11,637 nucleotides of DNA, taken from contig JALOBO010000043.1 of assembly GCA_023228225.1 (NCBI GenBank), positions 1 through 11,637 of the forward strand, given 5' to 3'. A program made the position numbers and the translations under genes. Origin of the DNA: Clostridia bacterium. GTDB lineage: Bacteria > Bacillota > Clostridia > Christensenellales > UBA1242. Below, piece by piece: positions 1-5,650 of this stretch (positions are counted from its first letter, which is position 1; every line of letters starts with the position of its first letter). The notes beneath the pieces are model-generated. The model was not told the DNA's origin and searched no databases. It saw nothing but the letters and a program-made list of their open reading frames with translations.

Positions 1-269
1 AGTAATCTTTTATCAGATTACGCTCTTCTGGACTGTTGCGTTTACCAATTCCGCCATTCCCGTATTGTTTATTTCCATTGATGATCACGATGATCTTTCC
101 AACTTTTTTTGTATACCCATCTATCGCATAATCGTTTCTTTCGATTTGACCGCATGCATATACTGCAGAAAGAATAAAATCCGCAATCAAAAATACCTGG
201 TTCTATAGTAAGAACAATTTTATATGTTCTTCTATCTGTTGTTTCTTTTAATGTTTGTTTTGTTTTCAT
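1..269 (-). CDS. Partial hypothetical gene with an apparent one-base frameshift
   Basis: The gene runs off the left edge. An ATG at 269 opens a frame beginning MKTKQTLKETTDRRTYKIV, but after about codon 28 the continuation (cysteine-rich, stop at 69) looks random. From 202 to the edge another frame stays open and reads like protein, with ADFILSAVYACGQ followed by YTKKVGKIIVIINGNKQYG. The two join cleanly if one T is removed from a run of five T on the minus strand (near 190-193), giving IEPGILIADFILSAVYACG. This suggests a sequencing indel, a real frameshift mutation, or less likely programmed +1 slippage. A hydrophobic stretch ending in Ala-Cys-Gly hints at a membrane or lipoprotein segment, but it is not at the N-terminus. 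No family is recognised. Confidence 0.4.
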
Positions 270-271
270 CT

Positions 272-300
272 GTGTATTTGGTTAAGTTAACCTAATACAC
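272..300 (-). promoter_or_regulatory. Hairpin in the 5' leader of the gene starting at 269
   Basis: GTGTATT pairs with AATACAC and GGTTA with TAACC around a three-base loop, giving a 12-bp stem with one A-A mismatch. It ends two bases before the ATG. No U-tract follows it in either direction, so it is not an obvious terminator. It may control translation of the downstream gene or act as an operator. Confidence 0.4.
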
Positions 301-323
301 GTATAATATTTTTGTTAATGTTT

Positions 324-842
324 TCATTTTCTTTTATCTGTTAAATTTAAGAACATTCGCATTTCGCCTTGTGATTTGAATTCTCTATGTTTTTCAATAC
401 ATTTATTTTGAACTTTATCAAACTCTATGAATTTTATAATTCCTTGAGAAAATGGATAATCGCTATACACAATACTTACATCAACATCAAATTTATTAGA
501 TAACGCTCCAAGTTCGGAATACACTTCTAATTGTTCTTTATGTCCATTTGATATTTTTTCATTTCCATGTTTGTATTCGATGATTCTCAATTTACGAGAA
601 TTTCTGCTATATAAAGATAAATCAATATTTACCATTGATATGTTACGAACATTTGCTTCATCAGCAAATTTATTCAATGGTGACCCAAAATTATGTCGTT
701 CCGCTGTTGTCATGTTGTCGATATCAGCAGGATTCATTTCAACATATAATTTAGATAGTTCATCAACTAAAAATTGTTTATTACCTTTTGAACGACTAAT
801 AAGATTTAAAATCCTATTAGTAAACATTTTTTCATTTAGCAT
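324..842 (-). CDS. PD-(D/E)XK nuclease-like hypothetical protein
   Basis: This is a 172-residue soluble protein. Around the middle, NIDLSLYSR (Asp74) is followed by RIIEYKHG (Glu89-Tyr-Lys91). That Asp...Glu-x-Lys spacing inside predicted beta strands is typical of the PD-(D/E)XK nuclease superfamily, and a further Gln (KEQLEVY, about residue 103) follows, as in many members. The family has many roles, from DNA recombination and repair to tRNA-intron cleavage and restriction, so substrate cannot be assigned. The start codon overlaps the end of the upstream NTPase gene by 7 bases, implying translational coupling. The superfamily call rests on a short motif only. Confidence 0.6.
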   Translation of the reverse strand: MLNEKMFTNRILNLISRSKGNKQFLVDELSKLYVEMNPADIDNMTTAERHNFGSPLNKFADEANVRNISMVNIDLSLYSRNSRKLRIIEYKHGNEKISNGHKEQLEVYSELGALSNKFDVDVSIVYSDYPFSQGIIKFIEFDKVQNKCIEKHREFKSQGEMRMFLNLTDKRK

Positions 843-1405
843 TCTGTATTTTTTAATTCGTCTTCAATCAATTTTGCAATTTCAATAGCAGTATCTCGGT
901 CTGCATCTAAATCCTTGAATTTTATGTTATTCTCAATTAATAAATTTCTTATGATAACTGATAACTCATTACTTTCTTCTTCTGTTTGATTACGTCCGTT
1001 TGGATTGTAGTCTTTTGTTCTATTAAGAAAAATATTTAATGTCCAATACAAACCGTCTGCTGCAATTACAACTTTTTCTAACGCATCATTAAAAATTGTT
1101 TGTTTCGGATTATCGTTTGTGTTGTATAAACGATTATAAACAGTATTTAATAAAATAGGACTGTCTGTTATCACAACTTCAACTTTACCGTTTACTCTAA
1201 AAATCCTGTGGTGCTGTTTTCCTAACAAATATAATTGGTCTGTCATTGTGTGATGACGTTTCTCCCATACCAATTCTTTTGCAAATTCAGGAACCATTTC
1301 AGAATCAATTTTATCCCACTTTAATGCAGCAAAAGTTTCTGCCATTAATGTTGATTTGCCTGTTCCTGGTGCACCATATAAATTTACGATTAATGTCTTT
1401 TTCAT
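836..1405 (-). CDS. P-loop NTPase/kinase, AAA_28 (NadR kinase-like)
   Basis: This is a 189-residue protein with a clear Walker A, GAPGTGKST, at residues 11-19 after a short hydrophobic beta strand. A later strand, VEVVITDSPILL, carries an acidic residue in the Walker B-like position. The N-terminal pattern of P-loop, then PEFAKELVW, then Q-x-x-L...H, resembles AAA_28/NadR-kinase-like P-loop proteins that are frequent in T4-like phages and often of unknown substrate. Length fits that group. The ATG lies 3 bases after the methyltransferase stop, and the gene overlaps the PD-(D/E)XK gene downstream, so the three are probably one operon. A role in nucleotide, NAD or RNA-end phosphorylation is possible but not shown. 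Confidence 0.75.
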   Translation of the reverse strand: MKKTLIVNLYGAPGTGKSTLMAETFAALKWDKIDSEMVPEFAKELVWEKRHHTMTDQLYLLGKQHHRIFRVNGKVEVVITDSPILLNTVYNRLYNTNDNPKQTIFNDALEKVVIAADGLYWTLNIFLNRTKDYNPNGRNQTEEESNELSVIIRNLLIENNIKFKDLDADRDTAIEIAKLIEDELKNTEC

Positions 1406-1408
1406 ATT

Positions 1409-1909
1409 TTAAAAATTAACGTAATAACCGTATTTCTTGTTGCCATAAATTAATTTCAATGATGGATAACGTTCAGTCATGTTTTCGATTGTTAAATCAT
1501 CTTGAATATGAATTTCGTGTGTATTGCCGTATGCAATACCTTGTACATAAGAATATGGAACAGCAACTAAACATTTTTGACCTTTTGAATTCATTTCATC
1601 AATAATTCTTGTTGCATCTTCAATTGTTAAGTGTTCAAGAATGTCACCAAAAATTAAAAATTCGTATTCTGAAAAATCGAAATCAACAATGTTAGAATGC
1701 GTCACCTTATTATAAATTTCAGATAACTTGTATTTGATAATGTATTTTTCAAACACTTCACAAGCATCAAGTTTATAAGGTGCAAGTAATTTCGCGTACG
1801 TTCCTTTTCCTGGACCAACGTCTAGAATTTTAGTAATGTTATTTTTTTCAAACGTGTCAATTAAATATTCCTTGACTTGTTTTTTGTATGATCCGTAACT
1901 TTGCGGCAT
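1409..1909 (-). CDS. Class I SAM-dependent methyltransferase
   Basis: The 166-residue product shows methyltransferase motif I, ILDVGPGKG, at residues 28-36, and a later GDILEHL at 88-94 that corresponds to the acidic/His motif after strand 4. This is the Rossmann fold that binds S-adenosylmethionine. I chose the ATG at 1909. An upstream in-frame ATG at 1957 would add a 16-residue stretch (MYIIINSYTLIFKFFN) that overlaps promoter-like sequence and is unlike a methyltransferase N-terminus. The target (DNA, RNA, protein or small molecule) cannot be told. It is the first gene after the Leu/Gln tRNA operon and leads a three-gene unit with the NTPase and PD-(D/E)XK genes. Confidence 0.75.
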   Translation of the reverse strand: MPQSYGSYKKQVKEYLIDTFEKNNITKILDVGPGKGTYAKLLAPYKLDACEVFEKYIIKYKLSEIYNKVTHSNIVDFDFSEYEFLIFGDILEHLTIEDATRIIDEMNSKGQKCLVAVPYSYVQGIAYGNTHEIHIQDDLTIENMTERYPSLKLIYGNKKYGYYVNF

Positions 1910-1945
1910 ATTAAAAAATTTAAAGATTAATGTATAACTATTAAT

Positions 1946-1954
1946 TATTATATA
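1946..1954 (-). promoter_or_regulatory. Phage promoter-like TATATAATA element
   Basis: The minus strand reads TATATAATA, 36 bases upstream of the methyltransferase ATG. The same nonamer is at 3014-3022 and 5651-5659, with a near copy at 2951-2959, each in front of a gene set. It resembles the T4 late promoter box TATAAATA and may be this phage's own promoter. Confidence 0.4.
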
Positions 1955-1976
1955 CATTACTAAACTATAGTTTTTG

Positions 1977-2057
1977 TAACCCCTGAGAGACTCGAACTCT
2001 CACGTCTTTCGACACCGCATCCTAAGTGCGGCGCGTCTACCATTCCGCCAAGGGGCC
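1977..2057 (-). tRNA. tRNA-Leu(TAG)
   Basis: Acceptor GGCCCCT pairs with AGGGGTT (two G-U pairs at the end). The anticodon stem CCGCA/TGCGG encloses loop CTTAGGA, and there is a long variable arm and T-loop TTCGAGT. Discriminator is A and CCA is not encoded. It is the last tRNA of the Leu/Gln operon. Confidence 0.95.
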
Positions 2058-2064
2058 ATTAGTT

Positions 2065-2205
2065 AAACAATTCGATTCCTCGATTTTCCCAGTTCGACCT
2101 GGGCCGTTGCATTGCTTGACCTATGCTTTACATTTGTTCCGTCAAGAACAAACAGCTTTAGTCCGAGGAGAAAGCGGCCACTCCGTTCTACCTTTTGAAT
2201 TGTTT
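2065..2205 (-). ncRNA. Unidentified pseudoknotted structured RNA (141 nt) inside the tRNA operon
   Basis: The ends pair as a 9-bp closing stem (2065-2073 with 2197-2205), which starts one base after the 3' end of tRNA-Leu(AAG). Inside are a nested 6-bp helix (2077-2082 with 2164-2169), a hairpin CCCAG-TTCGAC-CTGGG (2088-2103, shown on the plus strand) and a 7-bp hairpin (2133-2139 with 2146-2152). The loop of that last hairpin, GTCAA, pairs with TTGAC at 2116-2120 to form a pseudoknot. It is GC-richer than the flanking coding DNA. It lacks the tmRNA tRNA-domain, hammerhead or RNase P cores. T4 encodes stable RNAs of unknown function (RNA C and D) within its tRNA cluster, which is a precedent in position, not sequence. 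Confidence 0.55.
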
Positions 2206-2206
2206 G

Positions 2207-2287
2207 TGACCATGAGAGGACTCGAACCTCCACCCCTTTCGGGAGATGCTTCTTAGACACCCGCGTATACCATTCCGCCACATGGCC
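2207..2287 (-). tRNA. tRNA-Leu(AAG)
   Basis: Acceptor GGCCATG pairs with CATGGTC. The D-arm is of class II type, the anticodon stem GGTGT/GCATC encloses loop CTAAGAA (anticodon AAG), and the variable arm is CCC-GAAA-GGG. T33 is kept and the discriminator is A. An A34 Leu anticodon is unusual in bacteria, but alternative register TAA would break the anticodon stem. Confidence 0.85.
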
Positions 2288-2298
2288 ATTTTATGTTG

Positions 2299-2370
2299 CT
2301 GTCCTTTCAAGATTCGAACTTGAACTACCTGAGTCAAAGTCAGGTGTGTTAACCATTACACTAAAGGACA
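2299..2370 (-). tRNA. tRNA-Gln(TTG), copy 1
   Basis: Acceptor TGTCCTT pairs with AAGGACA, anticodon stem CCTGA/TCAGG encloses loop CTTTGAC, and the T-loop is TTCGAAT. It has U1-A72 and G73, the classic Gln identity set, so it is the most orthodox of the three Gln tRNAs. Confidence 0.95.
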
Positions 2371-2375
2371 ATATG

Positions 2376-2462
2376 TAGCTCAGGTCGGAGTCGAACCGAC
2401 ACGGACATTTCTGTCCAAAGGATTTTAAGTCCTTCGCGTACTACCAATTTCGCCACTGAGCC
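2376..2462 (-). tRNA. tRNA-Leu(TAA), copy 1
   Basis: Acceptor GGCTCAG pairs with CTGAGCT (G1-U72). Anticodon stem AAGGA/TCCTT encloses loop CTTAAAA, followed by a long variable arm GGACA-GAAA-TGTCC. Discriminator is A. Confidence 0.95.
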
Positions 2463-2467
2463 AAATG

Positions 2468-2550
2468 TAGCCGGAACGGGACTCGAACCCGTACGCCCGA
2501 TGGGCACCGCCTTTTAAGGACGGCGTGTCTACCAGTTCCACCATCCGGCC
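2468..2550 (-). tRNA. tRNA-Leu(TAA), copy 2
   Basis: Acceptor GGCCGGA pairs with TCCGGCT (G1-U72). Anticodon stem CCGTC/GGCGG encloses loop CTTAAAA, with variable arm GCCC-AT-CGGGC and T-loop TTCGAGT. It is a second isoacceptor with the same anticodon but a diverged body, so not a recent duplicate. Confidence 0.95.
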
Positions 2551-2561
2551 ATTTGTACTTG

Positions 2562-2632
2562 TTGTCCATCAAGGATTCGAACCTTGAAATTCAGCTCCAA
2601 AAACTGACGTGTTACCATTACACCAATGGACA
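2562..2632 (-). tRNA. tRNA-Gln(TTG), copy 2
   Basis: Acceptor TGTCCAT pairs with ATGGACA. Anticodon stem TCAGT/GCTGA (last pair T-G) encloses loop TTTTGGA, so position 37 is G. Discriminator is A rather than the usual Gln G73. Confidence 0.85.
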
Positions 2633-2641
2633 ATATTTTAG

Positions 2642-2712
2642 ATGCCCGTTAAGGATTCGAACCTTAAACGACAGAATCAAAATCTGTAGTGTTACCGTTA
2701 CACCAACGGGCA
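2642..2712 (-). tRNA. tRNA-Gln(TTG), copy 3
   Basis: Acceptor TGCCCGT pairs with ACGGGCA. Anticodon stem ACAGA/TCTGT encloses loop TTTTGAT. Discriminator is T, again not G. It is the first tRNA after the promoter at 2722-2752. Confidence 0.9.
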
Positions 2713-2721
2713 ATTTATTTT

Positions 2722-2752
2722 CAAATATAAACCATTATGAAATGAATAGCAA
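2722..2752 (-). promoter_or_regulatory. Bacteroidota-type promoter for the Leu/Gln tRNA operon
   Basis: On the minus strand TTG (2750-2752) and TATATTTG (2722-2729) are separated by 20 bases, matching the Bacteroidota housekeeping consensus TTG-N19-21-TAnnTTTG. The -7 box ends about 10 bases before tRNA-Gln. A related element (about 25 of 31 positions) is at 7709-7739. Confidence 0.75.
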
Positions 2753-2760
2753 TGGTTTAT
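2727..2760. repeat. 10-bp inverted repeat overlapping the promoter
   Basis: ATAAACCATT (2727-2736) and AATGGTTTAT (2751-2760) are perfect inverted repeats 14 bases apart. They cover most of both promoter boxes, so a dimeric regulator bound there would block RNA polymerase. No such repeat surrounds the related promoter at 7709-7739. Confidence 0.5.
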
Positions 2761-2773
2761 GAATTAATTTAAA

Positions 2774-2809
2774 CTAAAAAAGCTCGGTCAATTTGATTTG
2801 ACCGAGCTC
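2774..2809 (-). terminator. Strong intrinsic terminator (attenuator)
   Basis: An 11-bp perfect stem AGCTCGGTCAA/TTGACCGAGCT with a six-base loop is followed on the minus strand by six T. It lies 26 bases after the leader peptide stop and before the Leu/Gln tRNAs. Its upstream arm can alternatively pair with leader sequence at 2850-2856. Confidence 0.9.
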
Positions 2810-2873
2810 TAAGTATTATAAGATAAATGAAAGTTTACATAATACAGAATCGGCCACAACTTCGTAGTTGTAG
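2781..2873 (-). promoter_or_regulatory. Candidate ribosome-mediated attenuator (alternative leader structures)
   Basis: Four segments can be seen. Segment 1 (2866-2873, within the CTA CAA CTA codons) pairs with segment 2 (2854-2861) as an 8-bp hairpin. Part of segment 2, TGGCCGA on the minus strand (2850-2856), can instead pair over 7 bp with TCGGTCA (2799-2805), the 5' arm of the terminator. Segments 3 and 4 form the terminator. A ribosome stalled on the Leu/Gln codons would cover segment 1, free segment 2 and favour antitermination. A ribosome that reaches the stop codon would favour termination. The pairings are visible; the mechanism is inferred by analogy. Confidence 0.6.
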
Positions 2874-2915
2874 TAATTGCAATTGCTGTAATAATATGTT
2901 AACTGAATTTTTCAT
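2835..2915 (-). CDS. Leader peptide rich in Leu and Gln codons
   Basis: A 26-codon open frame from ATG (2913-2915) to TAA (2835-2837) is preceded by A-rich sequence as at other starts in the window. After seven codons it reads ILLQQLQLLQL and then RSCGR: ten consecutive codons are Leu or Gln (TTA, TTA, CAG, CAA, TTG, CAA, TTA, CTA, CAA, CTA). The tRNA operon directly downstream contains only Leu and Gln tRNAs. The reading frame overlaps one arm of a leader hairpin and is followed by a terminator, the arrangement of amino-acid operon attenuators such as those of leu, his and trp. Translation is inferred. The chance that this is an accidental frame is reduced by the match to the tRNA content and the RNA architecture. 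Confidence 0.65.
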   Translation of the reverse strand: MKNSVNILLQQLQLLQLRSCGRFCIM

Positions 2916-2934
2916 TTTAATTTATTCTTTATTG

Positions 2935-3055
2935 ATTTGAATTATTTTATAATTATATACACGAGTTTTAAATAGTTTCAAATTATTTTTACCTTTGTGA
3001 ATTAAATTATTTTTATTATATATTCACGAAGTTTAAAAAGTTTTACACAATTTTA
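2935..3055 (-). repeat. Two tandem imperfect ~60-bp repeats, each promoter-like
   Basis: Copy A (2935-2992) and copy B (2995-3055) share a core in which the minus strand reads AAACT, a T/A-rich stretch, TCGTG, then a TATATAAT box (2952-2959 and 3014-3022). Copy A also shows TTGAAA 18 bases before TATAAT, like a sigma-70 promoter. Copy B begins right after the stop of the gene at 3063. The two probably drive the leader peptide and attenuated tRNA transcript. Confidence 0.5.
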
Positions 3056-3062
3056 ATATTCT

Positions 3063-3731
3063 TTATAAATGTTTAAATCCTGTTTCATCTAACCAAGTTT
3101 TTAAATTTGGTATGCTAGTTCCGTTATAATCTGTACGTGTTGAAAACATGCCAGCGCCATGAGCAGTCATATCTATAATTTTGTTATTCTTTGTTAAGAC
3201 TGTCATCCAAATGTTATTCGATAAACTCGGTGTCTCTCCGTGTTTTCGCATAAATGGTTCGTATAATGTGTATGCACCTATTGTGTATGATTTGTTACTG
3301 ATATCTAGCATAAAACTTGTGGACAATATTTTTTCTACTTCTTTCGGCATATTCTTATGCGATTCCGGAATCTCCAATACTTCTGCTAAACGTTTTCCCA
3401 TTTCTAATGGGTTATCGCGTTTATTACATTGAAGACAACCTCTGCTTCCTCTTCTATCTATAGAATAACTAATAAATATTTGGTCATATTGAATATTGAA
3501 TCCTATTTCGTTTATTCTATCTTTATCACTGTAAAGAACATCACCTTCTGCATCTATACCAACGTATTGTAATTTCGGAACAGCAGTGGCCATTACACTT
3601 AACACAAAATCAATTGAATCATCTGTTAAATTAAATCTATTCTTATTATGAACAAAGAAGTTCTTTGCTTCGTCAAACGCGCCAGCGCTTTCGTTCAAGA
3701 AATCGTCAAACATGGGTATTCGGTTTTTCAT
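3063..3731 (-). CDS. Hypothetical protein with capsid-targeting-like N-terminus (222 aa)
   Basis: The N-terminus MKNRIPMFDDFLNESAG matches the pattern shared by the three genes upstream and resembles the capsid-targeting sequence of T4 internal proteins, MKTYQEFIAE. LNE at residues 12-14 fits the (L/I)-x-E site cut by the T4 prohead protease gp21. The rest is soluble, with one CLQC pair near residue 100 and no recognised domain. The ATG overlaps the preceding stop as ATGA, and it is the last gene of the operon. I infer a protein packed in the head, possibly injected with the DNA. The body function is unknown. Confidence 0.7.
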   Translation of the reverse strand: MKNRIPMFDDFLNESAGAFDEAKNFFVHNKNRFNLTDDSIDFVLSVMATAVPKLQYVGIDAEGDVLYSDKDRINEIGFNIQYDQIFISYSIDRRGSRGCLQCNKRDNPLEMGKRLAEVLEIPESHKNMPKEVEKILSTSFMLDISNKSYTIGAYTLYEPFMRKHGETPSLSNNIWMTVLTKNNKIIDMTAHGAGMFSTRTDYNGTSIPNLKTWLDETGFKHL

Positions 3732-4108
3732 ATACTTTGAATTATTTTTATATTAGGTTCGGTTAATAATATCTGATAACCTAACCGTTCACTCTCTTTG
3801 TTGAATTGCAAACCAAGATTCATTAAGAATTCCTCAAATTCATTAGATTTTGAGGAATCTTCAATATCAACATTTACATATGTTTTCCAATCAGATACAA
3901 ATTGAAAAGGTTTATTTCTGAATTTTTCACCTAACTTATTTGCAATCATTTCGGCAGCTGCAGCAATTTCACTTGATGGCCGTTCAACAGAATCAATAGT
4001 ATTTAGTCCGCTTTGCTTTTTTATGTCGTCGCCCATGGATGTAAACAATCTATCGTATCCAAAAGTTGTAGTTACAAATTCGTTAAGTGTTGGAATTCTT
4101 CTTTTCAT
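3728..4108 (-). CDS. Hypothetical protein with capsid-targeting-like N-terminus (126 aa)
   Basis: It starts MKRRIPTLNEFVTTTFG. The spacing of basic residues, Leu, Asn-Glu and Phe matches its three neighbours, but the segment after Phe diverges, so the likely prohead-protease site is LNE at residues 8-10 rather than the later (I/L)NE. The rest contains an alanine-rich helix (SSEIAAAAEMIANKLGEKF) and no known domain or membrane segment. It shares the A of TAATG with the gene upstream and ATGA with the gene downstream, so all three are translationally coupled. Confidence 0.65.
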   Translation of the reverse strand: MKRRIPTLNEFVTTTFGYDRLFTSMGDDIKKQSGLNTIDSVERPSSEIAAAAEMIANKLGEKFRNKPFQFVSDWKTYVNVDIEDSSKSNEFEEFLMNLGLQFNKESERLGYQILLTEPNIKIIQSI

Positions 4109-5166
4109 TATTGTTTTTTTAACGCTTCTAAGTAATTTGGATAAATAAAATTTGTATCTTTTGATACATCAACTTTAGGTAAGCACCAAGCAAATACTTT
4201 TTGTATAATTTTTGCTGCTTCTTCAGCTTCTTTTAATGTTAAGCATTCACCAATAACTGTACTATCTTTTATTACTCTGTATGTATAAATTGGCAATGCA
4301 ATTTTTCCTATTGAATTGAAAGGTTCCCCTCTTGTTTCAATTTTAAATTTTTTGATTGTTGCGTCATATTGTTTATGAAATGCATCAACAAGTGTTGGAT
4401 CCATTGGGTCTGCTGCTTCAAATACTTCGCCTTCGTTTTTTGCATTCAATTTATCTGCAGCAGTTTGTGCTTCAGCTTCTGTTTTATATCTAACAGATCC
4501 CGTTTTATCTTTGCCAGCGTTTTTGCTTGCATGTTTTACAACGTATTTATGTGATGGCATTGATAGACTTACAAAATAAACTCTATTGTCATCAACAGAT
4601 TCTTCAATATCAACAACTTCTTCAAAATCTTCAGATTCTCTAAGAATGTATTTATCACCAATGAATATTGCTGAATGATTTTCACCAGCTTCATTTTTAA
4701 AATCAAATCCGTAAACTGTTTCATTCCAAAATTGCGTGATTTCAGTTACAACGCCTTTCATTCCCATGATGTCAACAATTGCACCAGGAACAATTGATGC
4801 AGTTCCTGTAGATTCTGCAACAGTTGTATCTTCAGCTTTTGCTTGATATGCTTTTAACGAATCAATAGTTTTTCTTACGCTGTTAGTTATTTCAATAACT
4901 TTGTATGACATTCCATAATAACTTTTCTCGCCTGGCGATAATGTTTTGTTTCTGCGTTTCTTTGTTTCAACCATTGCATCTTTATCATCGCCTGTTTCGA
5001 CAATACATCCTTGGTCTCTTCCGACAAACACCGGATATGATATATTTCCTCTGCCGATTGAACCGCCCATGCAAACAAGTGCATATTTATTATCGAGATT
5101 TATTTCACCCTCATTTACTGCTGATTCATTGATGAATTCATCTAAACTTTTAAATCTTTGTTTCAT
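4108..5166 (-). CDS. Hypothetical protein with capsid-targeting-like N-terminus (352 aa)
   Basis: The N-terminus MKQRFKSLDEFINESAVNEG is nearly the same as that of the gene just upstream. INE|S fits gp21-type cleavage, and a second acidic segment follows at once. The remainder looks modular: a beta-rich first part (KYALVCMGGSIGRG), an Ala/Glu/Thr-rich linker near 110-125, a small beta domain starting VPGAIVDIMGMKGVVTEI that resembles KOW/SH3-like folds, an acidic linker (SEDFEEVVDIEESVDD), and a helical C-terminal part. No enzyme motif is seen. It is the largest member of the cassette and lies 12 bases after the first gene. Confidence 0.7.
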   Translation of the reverse strand: MKQRFKSLDEFINESAVNEGEINLDNKYALVCMGGSIGRGNISYPVFVGRDQGCIVETGDDKDAMVETKKRRNKTLSPGEKSYYGMSYKVIEITNSVRKTIDSLKAYQAKAEDTTVAESTGTASIVPGAIVDIMGMKGVVTEITQFWNETVYGFDFKNEAGENHSAIFIGDKYILRESEDFEEVVDIEESVDDNRVYFVSLSMPSHKYVVKHASKNAGKDKTGSVRYKTEAEAQTAADKLNAKNEGEVFEAADPMDPTLVDAFHKQYDATIKKFKIETRGEPFNSIGKIALPIYTYRVIKDSTVIGECLTLKEAEEAAKIIQKVFAWCLPKVDVSKDTNFIYPNYLEALKKQ

Positions 5167-5178
5167 GTCTTTATTTTT

Positions 5179-5637
5179 TTATACGTTAATGTCATTGCTT
5201 TTGCTTGCATTGAATCTTGTTTGTTCTTCTTTTAATTTTCTTTTATATGTTGATTTACATATATTTATTATTTCATCAAGTGTTGTGTATGTTCCTATCA
5301 ATTCAAATTTATTATCTTTAATATAATCACTTATTGGAAAGCTTTCCCATTCATCTACATTAATGCCAAATCGTATTTCTTTTGTTGACATATTAATAAC
5401 AAACACAAATTCACCAACTTCTTTAAATTTTGCAATTGTTGGTTGAAATGAATAGTCCATTCGTACTGCACACCAAGGATTCGACGCTGTAAGTTTTGTG
5501 AATCTTATAAATTTTGCATGTAGCCCAGTTTTTAGCGCTGCTGCCATTGTTGGTCCAGTCTTGGGACACATTTCTTCAGGTGTCAATTTTTTTGATTCAT
5601 TTATGAATTCGTCTAATGATAAAAATCTTTTTTCCAT
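5179..5637 (-). CDS. Hypothetical protein with capsid-targeting-like N-terminus (152 aa)
   Basis: This is the first gene of the four-gene operon. It begins MEKRFLSLDEFINESKK, with INE|S as a candidate prohead-protease site at residues 12-14. The following segment (KTGPTMAAALKTGLHAKFIRF) is basic and may be a helix, and the C-terminal half alternates strands and helices with a Lys-rich end. No known domain is recognised. The gene starts 40 bases downstream of the intrinsic terminator that ends the tRNA array, with a TATATAATA promoter-like box 13 bases before its ATG. Confidence 0.7.
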   Translation of the reverse strand: MEKRFLSLDEFINESKKLTPEEMCPKTGPTMAAALKTGLHAKFIRFTKLTASNPWCAVRMDYSFQPTIAKFKEVGEFVFVINMSTKEIRFGINVDEWESFPISDYIKDNKFELIGTYTTLDEIINICKSTYKRKLKEEQTRFNASKSNDINV

Positions 5638-5650
5638 TAATTTTTTGTTT

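Noticed and set aside
1910..1957. Upstream start for the methyltransferase
   Set aside because: The added 16 residues overlap the TATATAATA box and do not look like an N-terminal helix; the ATG at 1909 precedes a normal methyltransferase N-terminus.
2065..2205. tRNA with an intron or RNase P RNA
   Set aside because: No acceptor/T-arm pair of tRNA type and none of the conserved RNase P blocks found at 9525-9723.
2026..2281. Open frames on both strands across 2026-2281 (76 and 72 codons)
   Set aside because: They run through two tRNA-Leu genes and the structured RNA; tRNA folds explain the conservation.
2990..2997. Plus-strand TACCTTTG as a Bacteroidota -7 box
   Set aside because: No TTG at the right distance and no gene on the plus strand to serve.
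4905..5326. Plus-strand frames of 75 and 126 codons
   Set aside because: They are antisense to the internal-protein-like operon, hydrophobic and Phe/Ser/Leu-rich as expected for the complement of AT-rich coding DNA.
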